Assembly (NCBI GenBank): GCA_038025085.1
Contig: CM076141.1
Span: forward strand, 17,486,001 to 17,550,000
Source: Tetragonia tetragonoides
Lineage: Eukaryota; Streptophyta; Magnoliopsida; Caryophyllales; Aizoaceae
Direction: 5' to 3'
Length of the DNA: 64,000 bases
The notes beneath the pieces were generated by a model, which saw only the letters and a program-made list of their open reading frames with translations, was not told where the DNA came from and searched no databases. Numbering within the stretch: the stretch's first letter is position 1; the number at the start of each line of letters is the position of its first letter. Positions 38,674-51,900 of the stretch are shown one piece after another. The translations under genes were made by a program, and so were the position numbers.

Positions 38674-40900
38674 ATCATAGCTAATTTAGATGGGTTTCCA
38701 GTACTCTCACTTATTGTACTTCGATTTTTGTAGGACTATTATTACATTCTAAGGGTTCACTTTCAGTTCAGTAATTTCAATTCAATAGCATAATTAGCTG
38801 ATTGGCATCACATGCTAGTGTTTTGTTATATATGGTAGCAGACGAGCAGTGGTGTGATTGAACCTATCTTATCTTCCATTGAATCTATGCTTATAGCAGT
38901 TCTATTTTTGGCTAGAGCTTTAGATTGGACTCTTATTTACTTAAATGTTCAACATTGGTTAGCAGTTGGAGGTTTGATAGCCAGTGGAGTTTAGAAGTGT
39001 ATACCTTTTTTTTTTTTTTTTAATAATTTCTTCATTAACGAAAATTGCTTATCCAACAAACAAAAGCATGCATCCCTTTTTTTTTTTTTTCTTTTTTTTT
39101 TTTTGTCATCACAAGCCTGCATACAAAACCACTAAATAGTAATAGTAATATGTGAAAAAAATATGTCATTGAACTGATCTCATTGAATTGAACGGAATGA
39201 TTTTAAAATAAGCGGAGATAAGCACACCCTATAAAGGGTGGGCACATGCATGTAGTTCGACTCTGTGGTTTAATCATGATTCACCTTACTCTTTCACATT
39301 CATGCATGTAACAAATTTCTTTGTTTAACTCTCCCGTAAATGATGCGAGTAAATTCACCGTTTGTGCACTACATCAAGGACAATAAAGCAAAGAAAGTAT
39401 GGGTTTTGGTTTATTCCCTTAAATGATGTAATCCCTTCCACTTCAACGTAAAAATCACTCCCTTTTTTTATTTGCTTATGCTGTCATGTTAAAGCTCAAA
39501 ATTCGCGAATAAGGACACAATTGAAGCAATTTGTAGATTTTGTCTCCTACAAAAACAACTCACCAACTTGATAGAAGGAATTCAAAGGAGACCCTACCAC
39601 TATGAAATCCTCCGTTAATTTTGTGGTCATTCGTGATTAGTGTTAGCACCACCTAGTTTTTTCTTATTTATGCGCACAAACAAAAATATTTTTATGAGGC
39701 CGCCTCAACATGAGATTACCTTTATTACAGCCAATTATGATGTCATGCTTGATTGAGACGTCTTACGTTGAAGTCGCGTGATATGAGTTTTTGTGGTGAA
39801 CTCGTGATTTTCTTTTTAAGGGAGACTCATATGTGAATTATGATTTTATGAACATCAGGGGAATCTTGTGTTACATAACGGTTTTACGATGAGACAACTG
39901 CTATATTTTTGAACAAAAAATGTTACGAGTACTTTTGATTCTGAACTAAAAAATAACAAAATGGTCTTATATTTTGAATAAAAAGTGTCACTTTGTTTGT
40001 TTTACCATGAAACGATCTAATACAAGATCTTGACAGTGAAATGCCCCTGTGGCATGAATTTACCTACATCAAATGATTTACCAAGTTGCAAAACTACTAA
40101 ATGTGTGTTTGTATTTTGGACCTTTTTGTCACACGCAACACGGTGCGAAACAAAACAACAACTAGTTGCGTGCGTGCGTCATGGAATCATTCAGGTGTTT
40201 AGCAATAATAATAACAAAATATCATAAATTAATGCCCTAGAGAAAAAAGATGCCCATTTGGAGCTTTATGATGTCCATGTTTATCACTTGACAATCGATT
40301 AAAATACAATTATCCCCTCATAATCATATATAGCTCCAATAATAAGGCCTAGTTTAGGTTTTCATAGACGTTAATCATGGGAGATAATCCCTGTTTTGCA
40401 TTGCTGGTGACCAACATGAACCCTTAATTCTTGTGTTGAAGTATAAGGATCGGTAAACATCCTTACAAAAATATGCTTTTTATTTTGTTTTGTGAGGGGA
40501 AGGAAAAAAAAAAATGCTTTTTTTCTTTATTAGTAAGAAAAATATGCTTACATCATGTTTCAATCAATTTTAATTTTATTTTGTTTTTCTAATTTTGTTT
40601 TTCCCTTTTTCAGGGTAGTGTTTCTATCATTTTTGTCCTTGGGTAATCGACGGATTAAGAACTCCTTGTAATCCGTATATGGCTTCAACAGTATAATGTA
40701 ACAACATTGGAAAACATATGAAGTCGAGATTATTTTTGAAGGATAATCTTTAATTATTTTGGTATAGCTTGAGGATTTTCTAATCTAATCTATTTTTTTT
40801 TCTTTTCAATTCTTTGATTAAATAGAGGTACTGCGGTATATATGGCACATAATACTGAGCTGGTTTACTGAAGTGGTTTAAAAAAAGTGGAATAGACACA
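38670..40900. other. Intergenic DNA with a LINE-tail remnant
   Basis: No gene is supported. At about 39064-39122 another short insertion is likely: aagcatgcat and aagcctgcat flank a T-rich run ending gtcatcac, i.e. gatgac plus poly(A) on the minus strand, with one mismatch in the duplication. Two long T tracts (39006-39021 and 39077-39104) are present. Confidence 0.4.
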
Positions 40901-41027
40901 TTCATATACAACGCTGCTACGAGTATTTTGGGAAGACAAGAAAATCGTCTTCAAAAACCCTTCCTTACTGCTGTCAAAAATTAAATCACTCAAAACACTC
41001 ACTCACTCAAAACACCATTACCACTTA

Positions 41028-41030
<3 letters not shown>

Positions 41031-41088
<58 letters not shown>
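41031..41088 (+). repeat. (CT)n microsatellite in MULE2 leader
   Basis: About 29 CT units. It replaces the tcactcc minisatellite found at the same place in MULE1. Confidence 0.95.
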
Positions 41089-41092
<4 letters not shown>

Positions 41093-42513
41093 AAAACACA
41101 TTCCCACTCATTTTCTCTCTCATCCGCACCACCGAATCTCATCCAAGGAAACCAGATCCACCACCGCTTCTCTCACCGCACCACCGATTCTGTCACCGCA
41201 CCACCACAGCTCTCCCCCTCTCTTTTGAAAAACCCTCATTCTCCTCCCACCGCTCTTTCTCTATTCGAAGAACACCCAAATCGACCACCGCTCTCTATCT
41301 ACGAAGAACCCCCAAATCCTCATTTTCTCTCTTAAAAACCCTCATTGTCCTCCCCAATTTTCTTACCACCGTGGAAAATCAGGAAGGACAGCCAATTGTT
41401 CATCTCAATCAACCCGCTAACAAACCCCCAATTTAACCTATCTCCGAATTAGCGAACGAAGGTGTTAGTGAATGATGACGGCAAAGCCATTTGGAAGAAT
41501 TTCTCTCGATATGCCAGGTTAGCGAAGACTGAACTTGTTAATTTTGATGAAAATTAGGGTTTACAAAATTTCAGTTTTTTTTTTCCCGATATTAACTAAT
41601 ATATTGAAATTGACACGTTTAGAATACTAATTAGTTTAAGCGTCGTGTATTTGTTTATGGAGGATAATGGAAATTTCCACAACCGAGTCTTGGGTTTAAT
41701 ATACTGTTGATTTTCTGTATGTTTTTTTATTCATTTTCATTGATGTATTGATATTTGAAATTGAAAGTAGTGGTTTGAACATTGTGAATTGAAAGTAGTG
41801 GTTTGAAAATTGTGAATTTGTGAATTGAGATTATGGGGGAATATGGAAAATTTCCACAACAGAGCCATGGGGGTTTATTTTGATCCATTTTGATGGGTTT
41901 GATTATGGGGGATAATAGAAAATGAATTGTTGTTGGCAGTTTGACACTGTTTTTATAGGTGCATCATTGCGTTTAAGTGGTGCAATTTTGCGTTTACAAA
42001 GAGTATACGTATTACCTGATTGTTTCTTGAGGTTGGAAAAGGGTTGACCATTGTGATCCTGTAGTAAAATTGTGAAATATGAAAGTGGAATACTAATAAT
42101 ACATTTTTGATTATGGGGGATTATGGAAAATTCCACAACCGAGGCATGGGGTTGTGGAATATGTCTTCTATGTCTATATGTTCTATGCCATAGTGTTTTC
42201 ACAACTGCGCTCTCATTCCATAGTGATTATGGTAAATTCCAGAACTGAGTAAAGGAGTATGAATTTAATATGAATGTGTTTGATGGGTGAAGTTTTTTTA
42301 GGTAAAAGGATTTGTGAGGATTACTTATGTGGGGATATGAATAGAAGAAAATTGAACCTTGAAAGCACATCAAATACAATGATAAGTGTGTTTCAATGAT
42401 GTACGCTTTTGTGTATTTGAACATTTTTGTTTGATGATTTAGTGGATAGTAATAGCTTATTTCTTTACATTGAATTAAATTTAAAAAAAATGGTCATCCA
42501 AACTATGTTATAG

Positions 42514-43039
42514 GAATTGTCGGTTGTGAACGAGAGAAACAATTTGACTACAAATGGTGAAGGGCTTGTGAAAAAAGCAAAGAAGCAAAGGAAGAAGGCG
42601 AAAACGTCAACAAGTAAACCTTTAAGTGTATAGTTTGATCTATATTTATTATGAATTGTTAGAATAAGCTTATCTAGATAAATATAAAAAAAAAAATAAA
42701 TTGGTAGAACAAGCGGCTAATGATGAGTACATATGACAGGCACCTAACATTAGGGGATTGTCGGAGAATGTAGCTTCATTTCGAATCGGTTTCACGGATC
42801 AGCAGAGGGAATGGGTGGAAGCTATGGGATTTTGGTCGATTTTGTTAATGGATAACTTGAAGATGGACCGTCAATTGGCCTATTGGTTGATGGAGCGTTT
42901 TGATGACGAAACCTGCACATTGCACATAAGGGATAATGTCGATCTGAAAATAACCGCAAATGATGTTTCGTGGATCCTTGGAATTCGTAATGGGGATATT
43001 CCAGTTGAAAACGATGTGGCACACAAATGCTGTCATTGA
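42514..43039 (+). pseudogene. Plant-mobile-domain-like gene fragment carried by MULE2
   Basis: An exon-like piece at about 42740-43039 encodes FTDQQREWVEAMGFWSIL, then RFDDETCTLHIRDN and ITANDVSWILGIRNGDIP. This pattern (x-W-x-x-x-GF-x-L, then C-x-L, then DV-x-x-x-LG-x-x-x-G) is seen in plant proteins with mobile-domain or MULE-associated modules. An upstream piece at 42514-42613, bounded by ag and gt, is Lys-rich (LVKKAKKQRKKAK). A possible first exon is at 41472-41517. Phases do not match across these pieces, so the gene is broken or my splice sites are wrong. It is probably host or transposon-family sequence carried as cargo. Confidence 0.5.
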
Positions 43040-43560
43040 TCCAGACACCAATCTTGGTGAATTCCCTTACATAATAATATCAACAATCTAATGAAATTAA
43101 CAATCTTTTCAAAATGATTTATGACATTACAAATAAATGAACTCCATTAAATAAAACTTTACCACTCGAATATCATGTGGTACATTTGTACCATTAATCC
43201 CACTTACTCCGCCATGGTAGTATGGGAGATTCGCTGCAGTTGAAGGGGATCCATATTGAACCTACATCCAATAGTCATAGATGTCAGGATTAACAAGGAG
43301 TTTTGGTCATTAACTTTGATTAACATAGAGTTTAGTTTTCATACAAATTGTTGCATTATATAATGGTTGCTGCCTTGCTGTGACAAGGGTGTGCATGGTA
43401 CACTTTGACCCATCTGACTAGGGCGTGAATATGGTGTAGAAGGTACAGGAGTTGTCACCGGCTGTTATTTGCAAACAGAACAATTAACTCAAAACTAATA
43501 ATAACATAGTATGTATTAACTAGTCATGTAGGATTTGACTCGCATTTCCTTTTCTTTTAT

Positions 43561-46001
43561 CTACTCTTCTCTGTTGTGTCTTACTTCGAGTTGTTGGTGG
43601 TGCTTGACTTTGGGTTCTTGGTGCTTGACTTCGCTTCTCTCAATTATACGGATAAGTCTCTTTGTACCGGGTCTACCCTTTGTCTTCACCACCAGAGGAT
43701 CTTGATACCCTGACCGCGTGGATGATTCTGAGCTCTCATCCTCTCTATCCACTTTGGACGCTTGTGGCCCTAAGCCAGTACTTGAGGGTTCCTCTTACAT
43801 CCTTTTCCATGACCCATCTTCTAAACTACCACCAGCATTCTCCAAAATTGCCTCCAAATAAAGAGTCTTTCCTAACTTCATGGTTGATAGCTCCGTTAGC
43901 TTCCGCATAAAATTGGCTCTCCAACCTACGCAATCTTTCCAACTCCACAGTCCACTTTCCACCAACCCCAACTAACATAATTTTTGTGTAAGGTCTATTT
44001 AAATCTCGCCTTCACCTATCCAATATGTATTTACTTGCAAACAATAAAACTCTCCTACTTTGTAACACTTTCATCGCATGTCTACACAAAATACCTTATC
44101 CATGTCCACATTTGACAAATGCAATCTACTTCTGTAAGTGTCACATCAAATGTCACACTAAACACACGTGTTATTGATTTCCCTTCACCAATCTCTTCCA
44201 CTTCAGTCACCTTATAATAACTACTGCCCGTACCTTCGGCAACCAACTCCACCTCACAATACAACATTGCTAATAATTGATCCTGAACTTTCTTGAACAT
44301 GTTCTGAGTGTAGGCCTTTTGGTACTGATTTTCAATGCCAAACTTGGTTTTACAAGCAGGTAAAGTACTGTGCATACTATCAGCATCCGTATTTTTCTCT
44401 CTCTCAAGCTTATGACCCAATGCATACTCATATCGCAAAACAAACGACCTCAATGCCATTTTAATGTGAACACATTTTTTTAAAATAACCGTTCATTGAT
44501 TCACTCCTTTGTGTCGAAGATATACCAGCCCAAAATTTATCCCTCAAAAAAAATGGAACCCATTTCTCCTCCATTTATACAGTGAACTAAGCCAATTACA
44601 TCTCACAACGACAAACTTGTCACCCTTACCTTCCAACTTACATTCAACCATCATCTTCTTTCAAGAGTCCTCAAATTGTTCCTTCGTCAAGCTTTCATAC
44701 ACAACATCCTTAAAAATAATGTTCAACTTATCATACCTAGTATGAGTTTTGCACTTCTCGGGAAACTTCGTCAATATATGCCACAAACACCATCTATGTC
44801 TTGCAAATGGGAAAATGCTTTGTACTGCCCCACCAATGCTTTGACACTGGTCGGTTATTATAGCTTCAGGCATTACATTACCCATTGATGCTAACCATTT
44901 CCTAAAAAGCCATTCAAACCTAGGTGTATCTTCCTTTCACAATAAATCACATCCTAATAAGATTGACTGTCCGTGGTGGTTAACCCCGACAAAGGGCGCA
45001 AAAGGCATCTTATAGTTGTTCAATAAATAAGTTGTGCCAAAGGAAATAACATCACTATACTCCTTGTATGCCGCCCTACTTCTACCATCAACACAAAACA
45101 CACTTCGTATGCGTCGATCTTCATCTGCATCAATATCAAACACAAAATCAAGGTTTAATATTTGCATCCTTAAAAGCAATTGATGCACAGCATGTGCATC
45201 TCCTGCTTTTAATCGCTTCCTTCTTATTTTGCCAACGTGATTGGTCAAATCTCTTGGCAAACAAGTCATTTTTTTAGGCCCACCATGCTTATCTATCGTG
45301 GTGTTCACACATTGAGCTGGCCCAACACCAGAACTCTTAAGTAACTCGACCCTCCTAGCAATAGTTTTCACAATTTTTCTATGTAAGGGTAAAAATTTAG
45401 ACATGGATGGATCCATCTCATGATTGTGCTCCAACTTTACATTAATCAATTTTCATCTACCATTAGTTTGTCTAATACATCCCATACGTGCTTTACAATC
45501 CATCCTTGTCAATGGTTTCTGCTTCTCACCCTTTCCACTCTTAGGTTCTCTCTTACAGGCTCTGTGACATGCAAATAATCTACACTTCACTTCACCAAAT
45601 TTATCCTTATTCATTGAAAACTTCACCCAAGCAAATCCCTGCCTCTTTGCATAACGTTGCAAATACTCAATATAGTCGTCAATACTATCAAAGGTCAAGT
45701 CATCAAAAAGAACCTCCTCCACCATCTCATTCCCACCCCACAAATTGTCACCATTGCCATCCAATCCACTGCCACCCTCCCTAGTGTCAAACACTACAAC
45801 TGCATCATCAATCTCATCTAAATCATTGTGAACCACCAAATTGGTGGTGTCCACATTATCATTTACTGTATTCTCATTCTCTCCCCTCTCATCCTCCCCA
45901 CTCTCTTCATCATCACTAGTGGAACCATTTTTAGAGCTAGATGTTTCACTTTCAGAGTTACATGTCTCCTCCCATGAAAATGGTTATTCATCCCTACTCA
46001 T
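43561..46001 (-). pseudogene. FAR1/FHY3-like MULE transposase, degraded
   Basis: From ATG at 46001 the order is: acidic N-terminus; FAR1-type DNA-binding region (45750-45400, KRQGFAWVKFSMNKDK, then LEHNHEM); MULE transposase core (45050-44660, FGTTYLLNNYKMPFAPFVGV, then AIITDQC and HRWCLWHI); SWIM-type zinc finger (CIC in 44120-44110, then C-R-H after a frameshift near 44090); C-terminus with QDPLVVKTKGRPGTKR near 43680. In-frame stops: TAA at 45984-45986, TGA at 45450-45452, 44937-44939 and near 44660. Two of the TGA codons stand where Trp is expected in the family. The order matches FAR1-type MULE transposases, which bind element ends and cut DNA; this copy is not functional. Confidence 0.82.
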
Positions 46002-47013
46002 CACCTTTGCATACATACTCATACATCAACACACAAATTTCTAACATAACAAACCTTTTACACATATTATTGTATTACACAAATTATTTTTAAATAACTA
46101 TTCAATTTATAGATGAACATTTTATTTCTTTAATAATCTTATTTACTACTCTCTGATTTTACAAATGATTACAATTTCTATTATTTAACTAAATTAACAC
46201 TTCAAATTTATGGAAAAACATAAATTGGTTACTACTCTATGATTTTACAAAGGAATACAATTTATATTATTTAACTAAATTAACATGTCAAATTTATAAG
46301 GAAACATAAATTGGAGTTTTCCAACGCTCATTCATGGGGAAGTTTTCCAACCTTCAGGGATGGGGATTTCCAACATCAGGGATGGGAATGGGGATTTCCA
46401 TCGCTCATTCATGGGGAAACAAGTTCAAAGACAATAATTTCTCAAATTTTGTTATCCAATTGGGGCAAGGGGATTAGCAACCTACAAACCCTAATTTTGT
46501 AAATTCACTCACCTTAGACGTAAGTTCTTACTTGTTGCATATTTTTGCACCAAAACTTCAAGGATCTGACTAAGATTGTTCAAAATGTCGATTCCACAAA
46601 GTGGGATTGTCTACTTTGAGAACGGCAAATCCGGCTACGATCGATTTACTCTTTTGCAATTGCTACTGACAGATACATCGATTGGGGTTGATGAAGTGGA
46701 TGGTTGTTGCCCTAAAGTTGGGTGAAAAATATATGGAGAGGCTTGACTGTGTCTTTGGTGGTGGTGGACAGACGGTAGTGGAGGGTGAGTGAGAGTTTGT
46801 AGGGTGACTGAGAGCTAGTGGGTGAGAGAAGGAGAACGAGGGTTTAGACGTTTAGTTGCTTTACAATAGACATGAATTACCCACTTTGTCCCTCACTTAT
46901 TTTACCACATCATCAATACTAAATTGTACTAAAGCAAAGTTGTCATGCCAAATATGCTTTGGAAGACGTTTTTCTTGTCTTCCAGAAAAACTCCAAGCAT
47001 CTGGGTTCATATA

Positions 47014-47988
47014 TACACTTATCGAATGGCAAAAGTTATGTGTTTTACATGCAAGGGTATTTTTTATTTTGGAAATTTTATGTAGTGCTCTTGTGTGTTG
47101 GACTTTTCTATGTGGCGGTGGACAACGATTTCTCATAATTTACACGATATTTATAAGTTTTCAAATTTGTCGCCGTGATAATGACCTTTCGCAAACTAAG
47201 ATGTAAAAATTGACAAATTTCATTGGCTACTACTCATCCCCCCACCTACTTCCTTGTACCAAAAAAACAAAAAATAGAAATAATTTGACATTATTTGCTA
47301 AATTATTTCTAAAAATAAAACAAATTAAAATTTTTAACTCCGAGTGATCAATTTAAATTCCACTTCTCGACATGAAAAATCTAAATTCAATAATTTAACA
47401 CAATGGAAAGCCCTAATGCTTTCCAAAGTCCAATGTGTTTAGTGCTTTTGGTTTTTTTCTCAGGAATAGAATCAATCTCTTAATTAATTCATTTGTTAGA
47501 CAAAACAACATCTTTCTTTTTGGGGGTGTTGTTTGTTTTTCCTTTTATCGTCATTTAAATGGTACTATTGCATATCTTCTTCTTTAAAAACAATTCACAA
47601 CTTCATATTTGAACATTATATTCACTAAGCGGTTAAGTCTTCCATAGAATGAAAGAATATCGTGAGATGGAAAACATTGATCCAGTAAAAGAAACTCATT
47701 CGAGAATGGTTGCTCGGTTCTGCTTAAAAGATGTATTATCCAAATGCTTTTTGATATTCTTGAAATGTACCTCGCTGAATACAACATTTATAAATTTCTT
47801 ATAACTTATCTTTAATGTTCTCTTTTCCCTTAAACCATACAACAACCCAATTAAATATTAATGCACATGAACGAGCTTAAAATTGAAAATCATATAAATG
47901 ATTTGTTCATGAATATAATTAACCAACACGAATTATTAGGTTCATGTTAACTCTTATTAATCAAGCTTTCAACTTTTCTCAAACCTGA
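47014..47988. other. Intergenic DNA, nothing recognised
   Basis: AT-rich sequence between MULE2 and the next TIR element. No frame, repeat or motif of note. Confidence 0.4.
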
Positions 47989-48952
47989 TTTGTTTTAGGG
48001 TTTTTCTATTATATGCCCTACTAAGGGCATAGGATAAGTAAACTGTTATTATAGTTAATTTTTTGAAATTTGCATTAATATGGGAAGCACAATCTTTACG
48101 CATTGGAAATCTAATAAACTGATTAACACAATACTTATACTTTACCGAAATACCCTTTCATTAATCAAAAAAATTCTACAATCACCCCCTCACCAATCAC
48201 CATTAACGCCACCCCATTTTTTCAGGCCAAAAATTTATTAGCTAGCAGCTTCGCAAATTTCGAAAAGAAAAACCCTTGATTTGTGAATGGATGGATCCTG
48301 TCCACAATTTCAACCGACAATAAGATCTTTGAGTATGAATTCCACCATTAACGCCACCACAATTCCAGACCAATCGAAGCCGTTGCCGCAATTGAGCGAA
48401 ATGACAAGAACCCACAAAACTAATATGATTGAGGGTGGAAAAGTGCTTGGTGTTCCATCAATGAAGGGCAAAAATGAACAAGTTGGGCTAAGGGTTATTG
48501 TGAAGCACGTGGGGTAGCGAAAGTGGTGGTGGTGGCTGGATTAGGAGGCCTTTGTAATTAATTGTAGTGGGGTAAGTGGCCTGGTGGAGATGTAAATGGA
48601 GAGGAGAGAGGAGAGAGGAGAGAGAATAAGAGTTGAGAAGGAAGAGGACGAAGGAAGGATGGTAGAAGTGGAGGTGAAGGTGGTGATGGTGGTGGCGGAT
48701 CAGTGGTGGTGGTGACGGATTAGTGGTGGTGTGGTGGTGGTGCACTGGTACATGGAATTCTTGGTTGAAGAGAGAGAAAATAAAAATGGAGAGGTGGGTG
48801 GTTTCTTTTGACAGAAGAGGGGACCAGGGTAAATTAGAAATATATGTATCATAAGTGTAAATGCAATTAATACAATCCTTGGTATTTTTATTAAAATATA
48901 ATTTTCTTATCATATGCCCTTAGGACACATAATAGAAAAACCCTTTATTTTA
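47989..48952. mobile_element. Non-autonomous TIR element, probably MULE-type, 946 bp
   Basis: Inverted ends: gggtttttctattatatgcc at 47998 and, reversed from 48943, gggtttttctattatgtgtc; similarity continues through taagggcata. Flanks tttgtttta (47989-47997) and tttatttta (48944-48952) form a 9-bp target duplication with one mismatch. Inside are short frames, including 48287-48517 (76 codons, MDGSCPQFQ...), preceded by a leader-like stretch, and a GGT-rich tract. No transposase. The 9-bp duplication suggests Mutator; hAT (8 bp) is less likely. Confidence 0.68.
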
Positions 48953-51900
48953 AATAAATAAACATAAACGAGATTTAGTTTAAACTTGATCCAAGCACAA
49001 TTATCAAAAGGAGCATATCAGTTCACATATGCCTTGCAATATTGCTTAATGTTATCCCTTCTATTCTTAACAATCACGCCTTTCATTCCGTTTCGTCTCC
49101 ACTAGTTTCGCCTAGTCAAACGGGTCCTTATATGTATAGTAAGACGTATATATTGTATTGTTTTATATCTTTTATGAGGCCAACTCTACAACTAATCATG
49201 ACATTATATGTTTGAGGCACCTCACATTGAGGTTACCTCATATAAATTTTTCGTGTTATCAGCATTGCTAATTGCTTTCCTTCTAATAACCCAATCCAGC
49301 TACCTTTGGGTGTAATCACCTCTCAAAGCAAAAAAATCTTGCTTCGCAAGTGAAAGGTTGGACCACCTAAGTCTTTTTGAGCTGTGTGCATTATGTCATG
49401 GTTAGTCTACTCATCAACTAAGCAATTGAATTGAAAATGTTATTATTGCAAATAAACATAAGTAGTGTATTAATTATGATCATACATAGATTGAGGCACA
49501 TATTCGTTTGCATTATTCTGGCAAAGCAAGCTACGAAAAATCATACACTAGGCATAAGAAAATTGGTCCCCTCTTTCGCTCACGGCTCAAGATCAGAGAT
49601 AATCCATTCAAGGTTTAGCTGCCTAATGAACACTGATGAATGATGATAACCATTTGATCAACAAAACTTTCTTGTCAAAAGCGTGTTCTTTTTCACTAAA
49701 CTGAATTTCAACGAACACCACTAAACTAAAATAAACTGAATTGAATTACGTTGAATTGAATAGTAAGTACATGATAAATAAGACAAAAAGTTGGTTATAA
49801 TTAAATTCGATTAAATTGAACTGGAAAACATTTTGTTGACTCAGTGGGTAGAGGAGAGAGATACATACAATAAGATAGTGAGTTGCCAACCCAGTGGGTG
49901 AATGTATCATTTTCCAATTGAACTGAATTAAACTGAACTCGATTAGATTAAACTGAACTCGATGAAATTGAACAAGTGGAAGAACACCTAATTGGCAGTA
50001 CAGTAAACTTATTACCGACCATTCATAGAAAAAGTTATGAACAAGCTGTGGTTGATGAAATCATCATTACAACCTGCTCGATCTGTACACTTCATCCCCA
50101 GTCATGATTTCATCCAACATATACCATAATAAAAGCGAATGTAGTCCCTATATTATTGTACATTGGTCCCCTACCTTAGCCTTCACAGTTAACATATATT
50201 TATCACATGTTACACAAAAGGGAAAACAGATATATATCACCAATTACTTATTAGTATTAGGTTGCTTCAATCTATAGACCAACATTTCATAGCAATATAC
50301 GATGACTAGTTGTTTTTCAAAGAAAACGATTTATAAAAAGCCAAACACAACATTGATTTGGGAATGAAATCTCGGTACAGCGCACCAAATGTACGTTGAG
50401 TTAGTTGCATGAATCCTTTTCCTCTCAATTTCCACTCTAATGCATTAACAACAATGAGAACAATTTACATTAAAATGGGGTAACATTTTATAAATGTGGG
50501 GATCATGGGTCACTTATTATAGGTAGTAACTATTTATTTCACTGAAAAGTGATCATTGTCTCATCGAAATTACGGTAAGACACCGTCTTGTATAAGTTTT
50601 TTGCGTTTTATTTATTTATTTTATGTATCATTAATCAAATGTAAGGGGATTGTCGAATCTGAAATTTAATGTACCCTAGACGTCAATCTTAAGTACCAAT
50701 CAGGAGTATTTCTCTTTCTTTGTCCTAGGCAGATACTTAATAAAAATGCGCAAGATACAATAGAGTAGTATAAAAAATGATAAAGTGTATATCTCAAAAA
50801 GTAGAAATCGAGAACAAAACATACCCTCATATATACTAAAATAGCTAAATAGCACAATAATGATCCATTACACCTAATTTAACAACAACAACAACAACAA
50901 CAACAAATTTAAAGAACTTTGAATATTTGAGTCTAGAAAGTGAGTAACTAGCTAGCATAAGCAAAAAAATGTTGTACAATTCTAGTGAGCAAGATATGCG
51001 CACGTGACACATAATCTAGGGATCAGAAGTGTCCAATGCATACCAATGGTTAATTATATGACTATGTTCACCCATCCCTATTTAATTATACATTATGATT
51101 AAATATTAATTATAGATAAAGCATTCACATTTTTGACATCTTTTATTATCCCTCAATTCTGCTTTAATTTTGTTTATTACTTTACAACAAATTAAATGCT
51201 AGTATGCTACAGTGATTAGCAACTTATTTGGTCCCCCCCTCTTGAAACAGAAAAAAAAAATAAAATGAAAAAGAAAACACAATTTAATAAAATTAGAAGA
51301 AGAAAAAGGCTTTGTTGTTTTTCCATTTTGATATATGTAATTCCAAAGTGTTCAAGCATGCTAGCTGCAAAAACATAAAATATAATCCACCTGCTATTTC
51401 TACACAAAAAGCTATGCCCCTATGTATGTAAAAAGTAAAGTAAAATACTGAGCTACATCATGGAATTCAGTGATTAGTCCTTACCAAATGATCACTTGGT
51501 ATTATCACTACCCCAAACATAAATTCTGCAGGCTTCTTTATTTTCTCTCTCTTTTTCCCCTATTTTTGACGGTAGGGTGGGGGGTTTAAGGTTTGGGATG
51601 GGGAAATATTAGTTTACCGAGCGGATAGTTTATTCGGGTGATATGTAAATTGGTGATTGATTGAGTTTTGATATTTTATTTGAGTCCGAATGTACAACTT
51701 TATTATTTTTCTTGTCCACATCACATACATGGAAAAGTTACCCGGTGGGTAAATAAAGCATTCTCGGAATTGACATTGATAAGAGGATAATAGGATTCGT
51801 AAATCATGAATTCAAGACTATACCAATAAATAAGCCAAGCTCGAAATGATAATGCATAAAAGGTTAAGCATCAAACCTATTAGTACAAAATTGAAGAGTG

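Larger units (their letters stand above)
40901..47013. mobile_element. MULE2: Mutator-like element with transposase remnant
   Basis: The element 40909-47005 (6.1 kb) is flanked by the 8-bp direct repeat ttcatata at 40901-40908 and 47006-47013. Inverted ends: gagtattttgggaagacaag on the left and, reversed, gagtttttctggaagacaag on the right, both followed by aaaa and a cgtcttc core. It contains a divergent pair: a FAR1/MULE-type transposase pseudogene on the minus strand and a plant-mobile-domain-like fragment on the plus strand. The left 500 bp and right 150 bp match MULE1. Confidence 0.85.
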
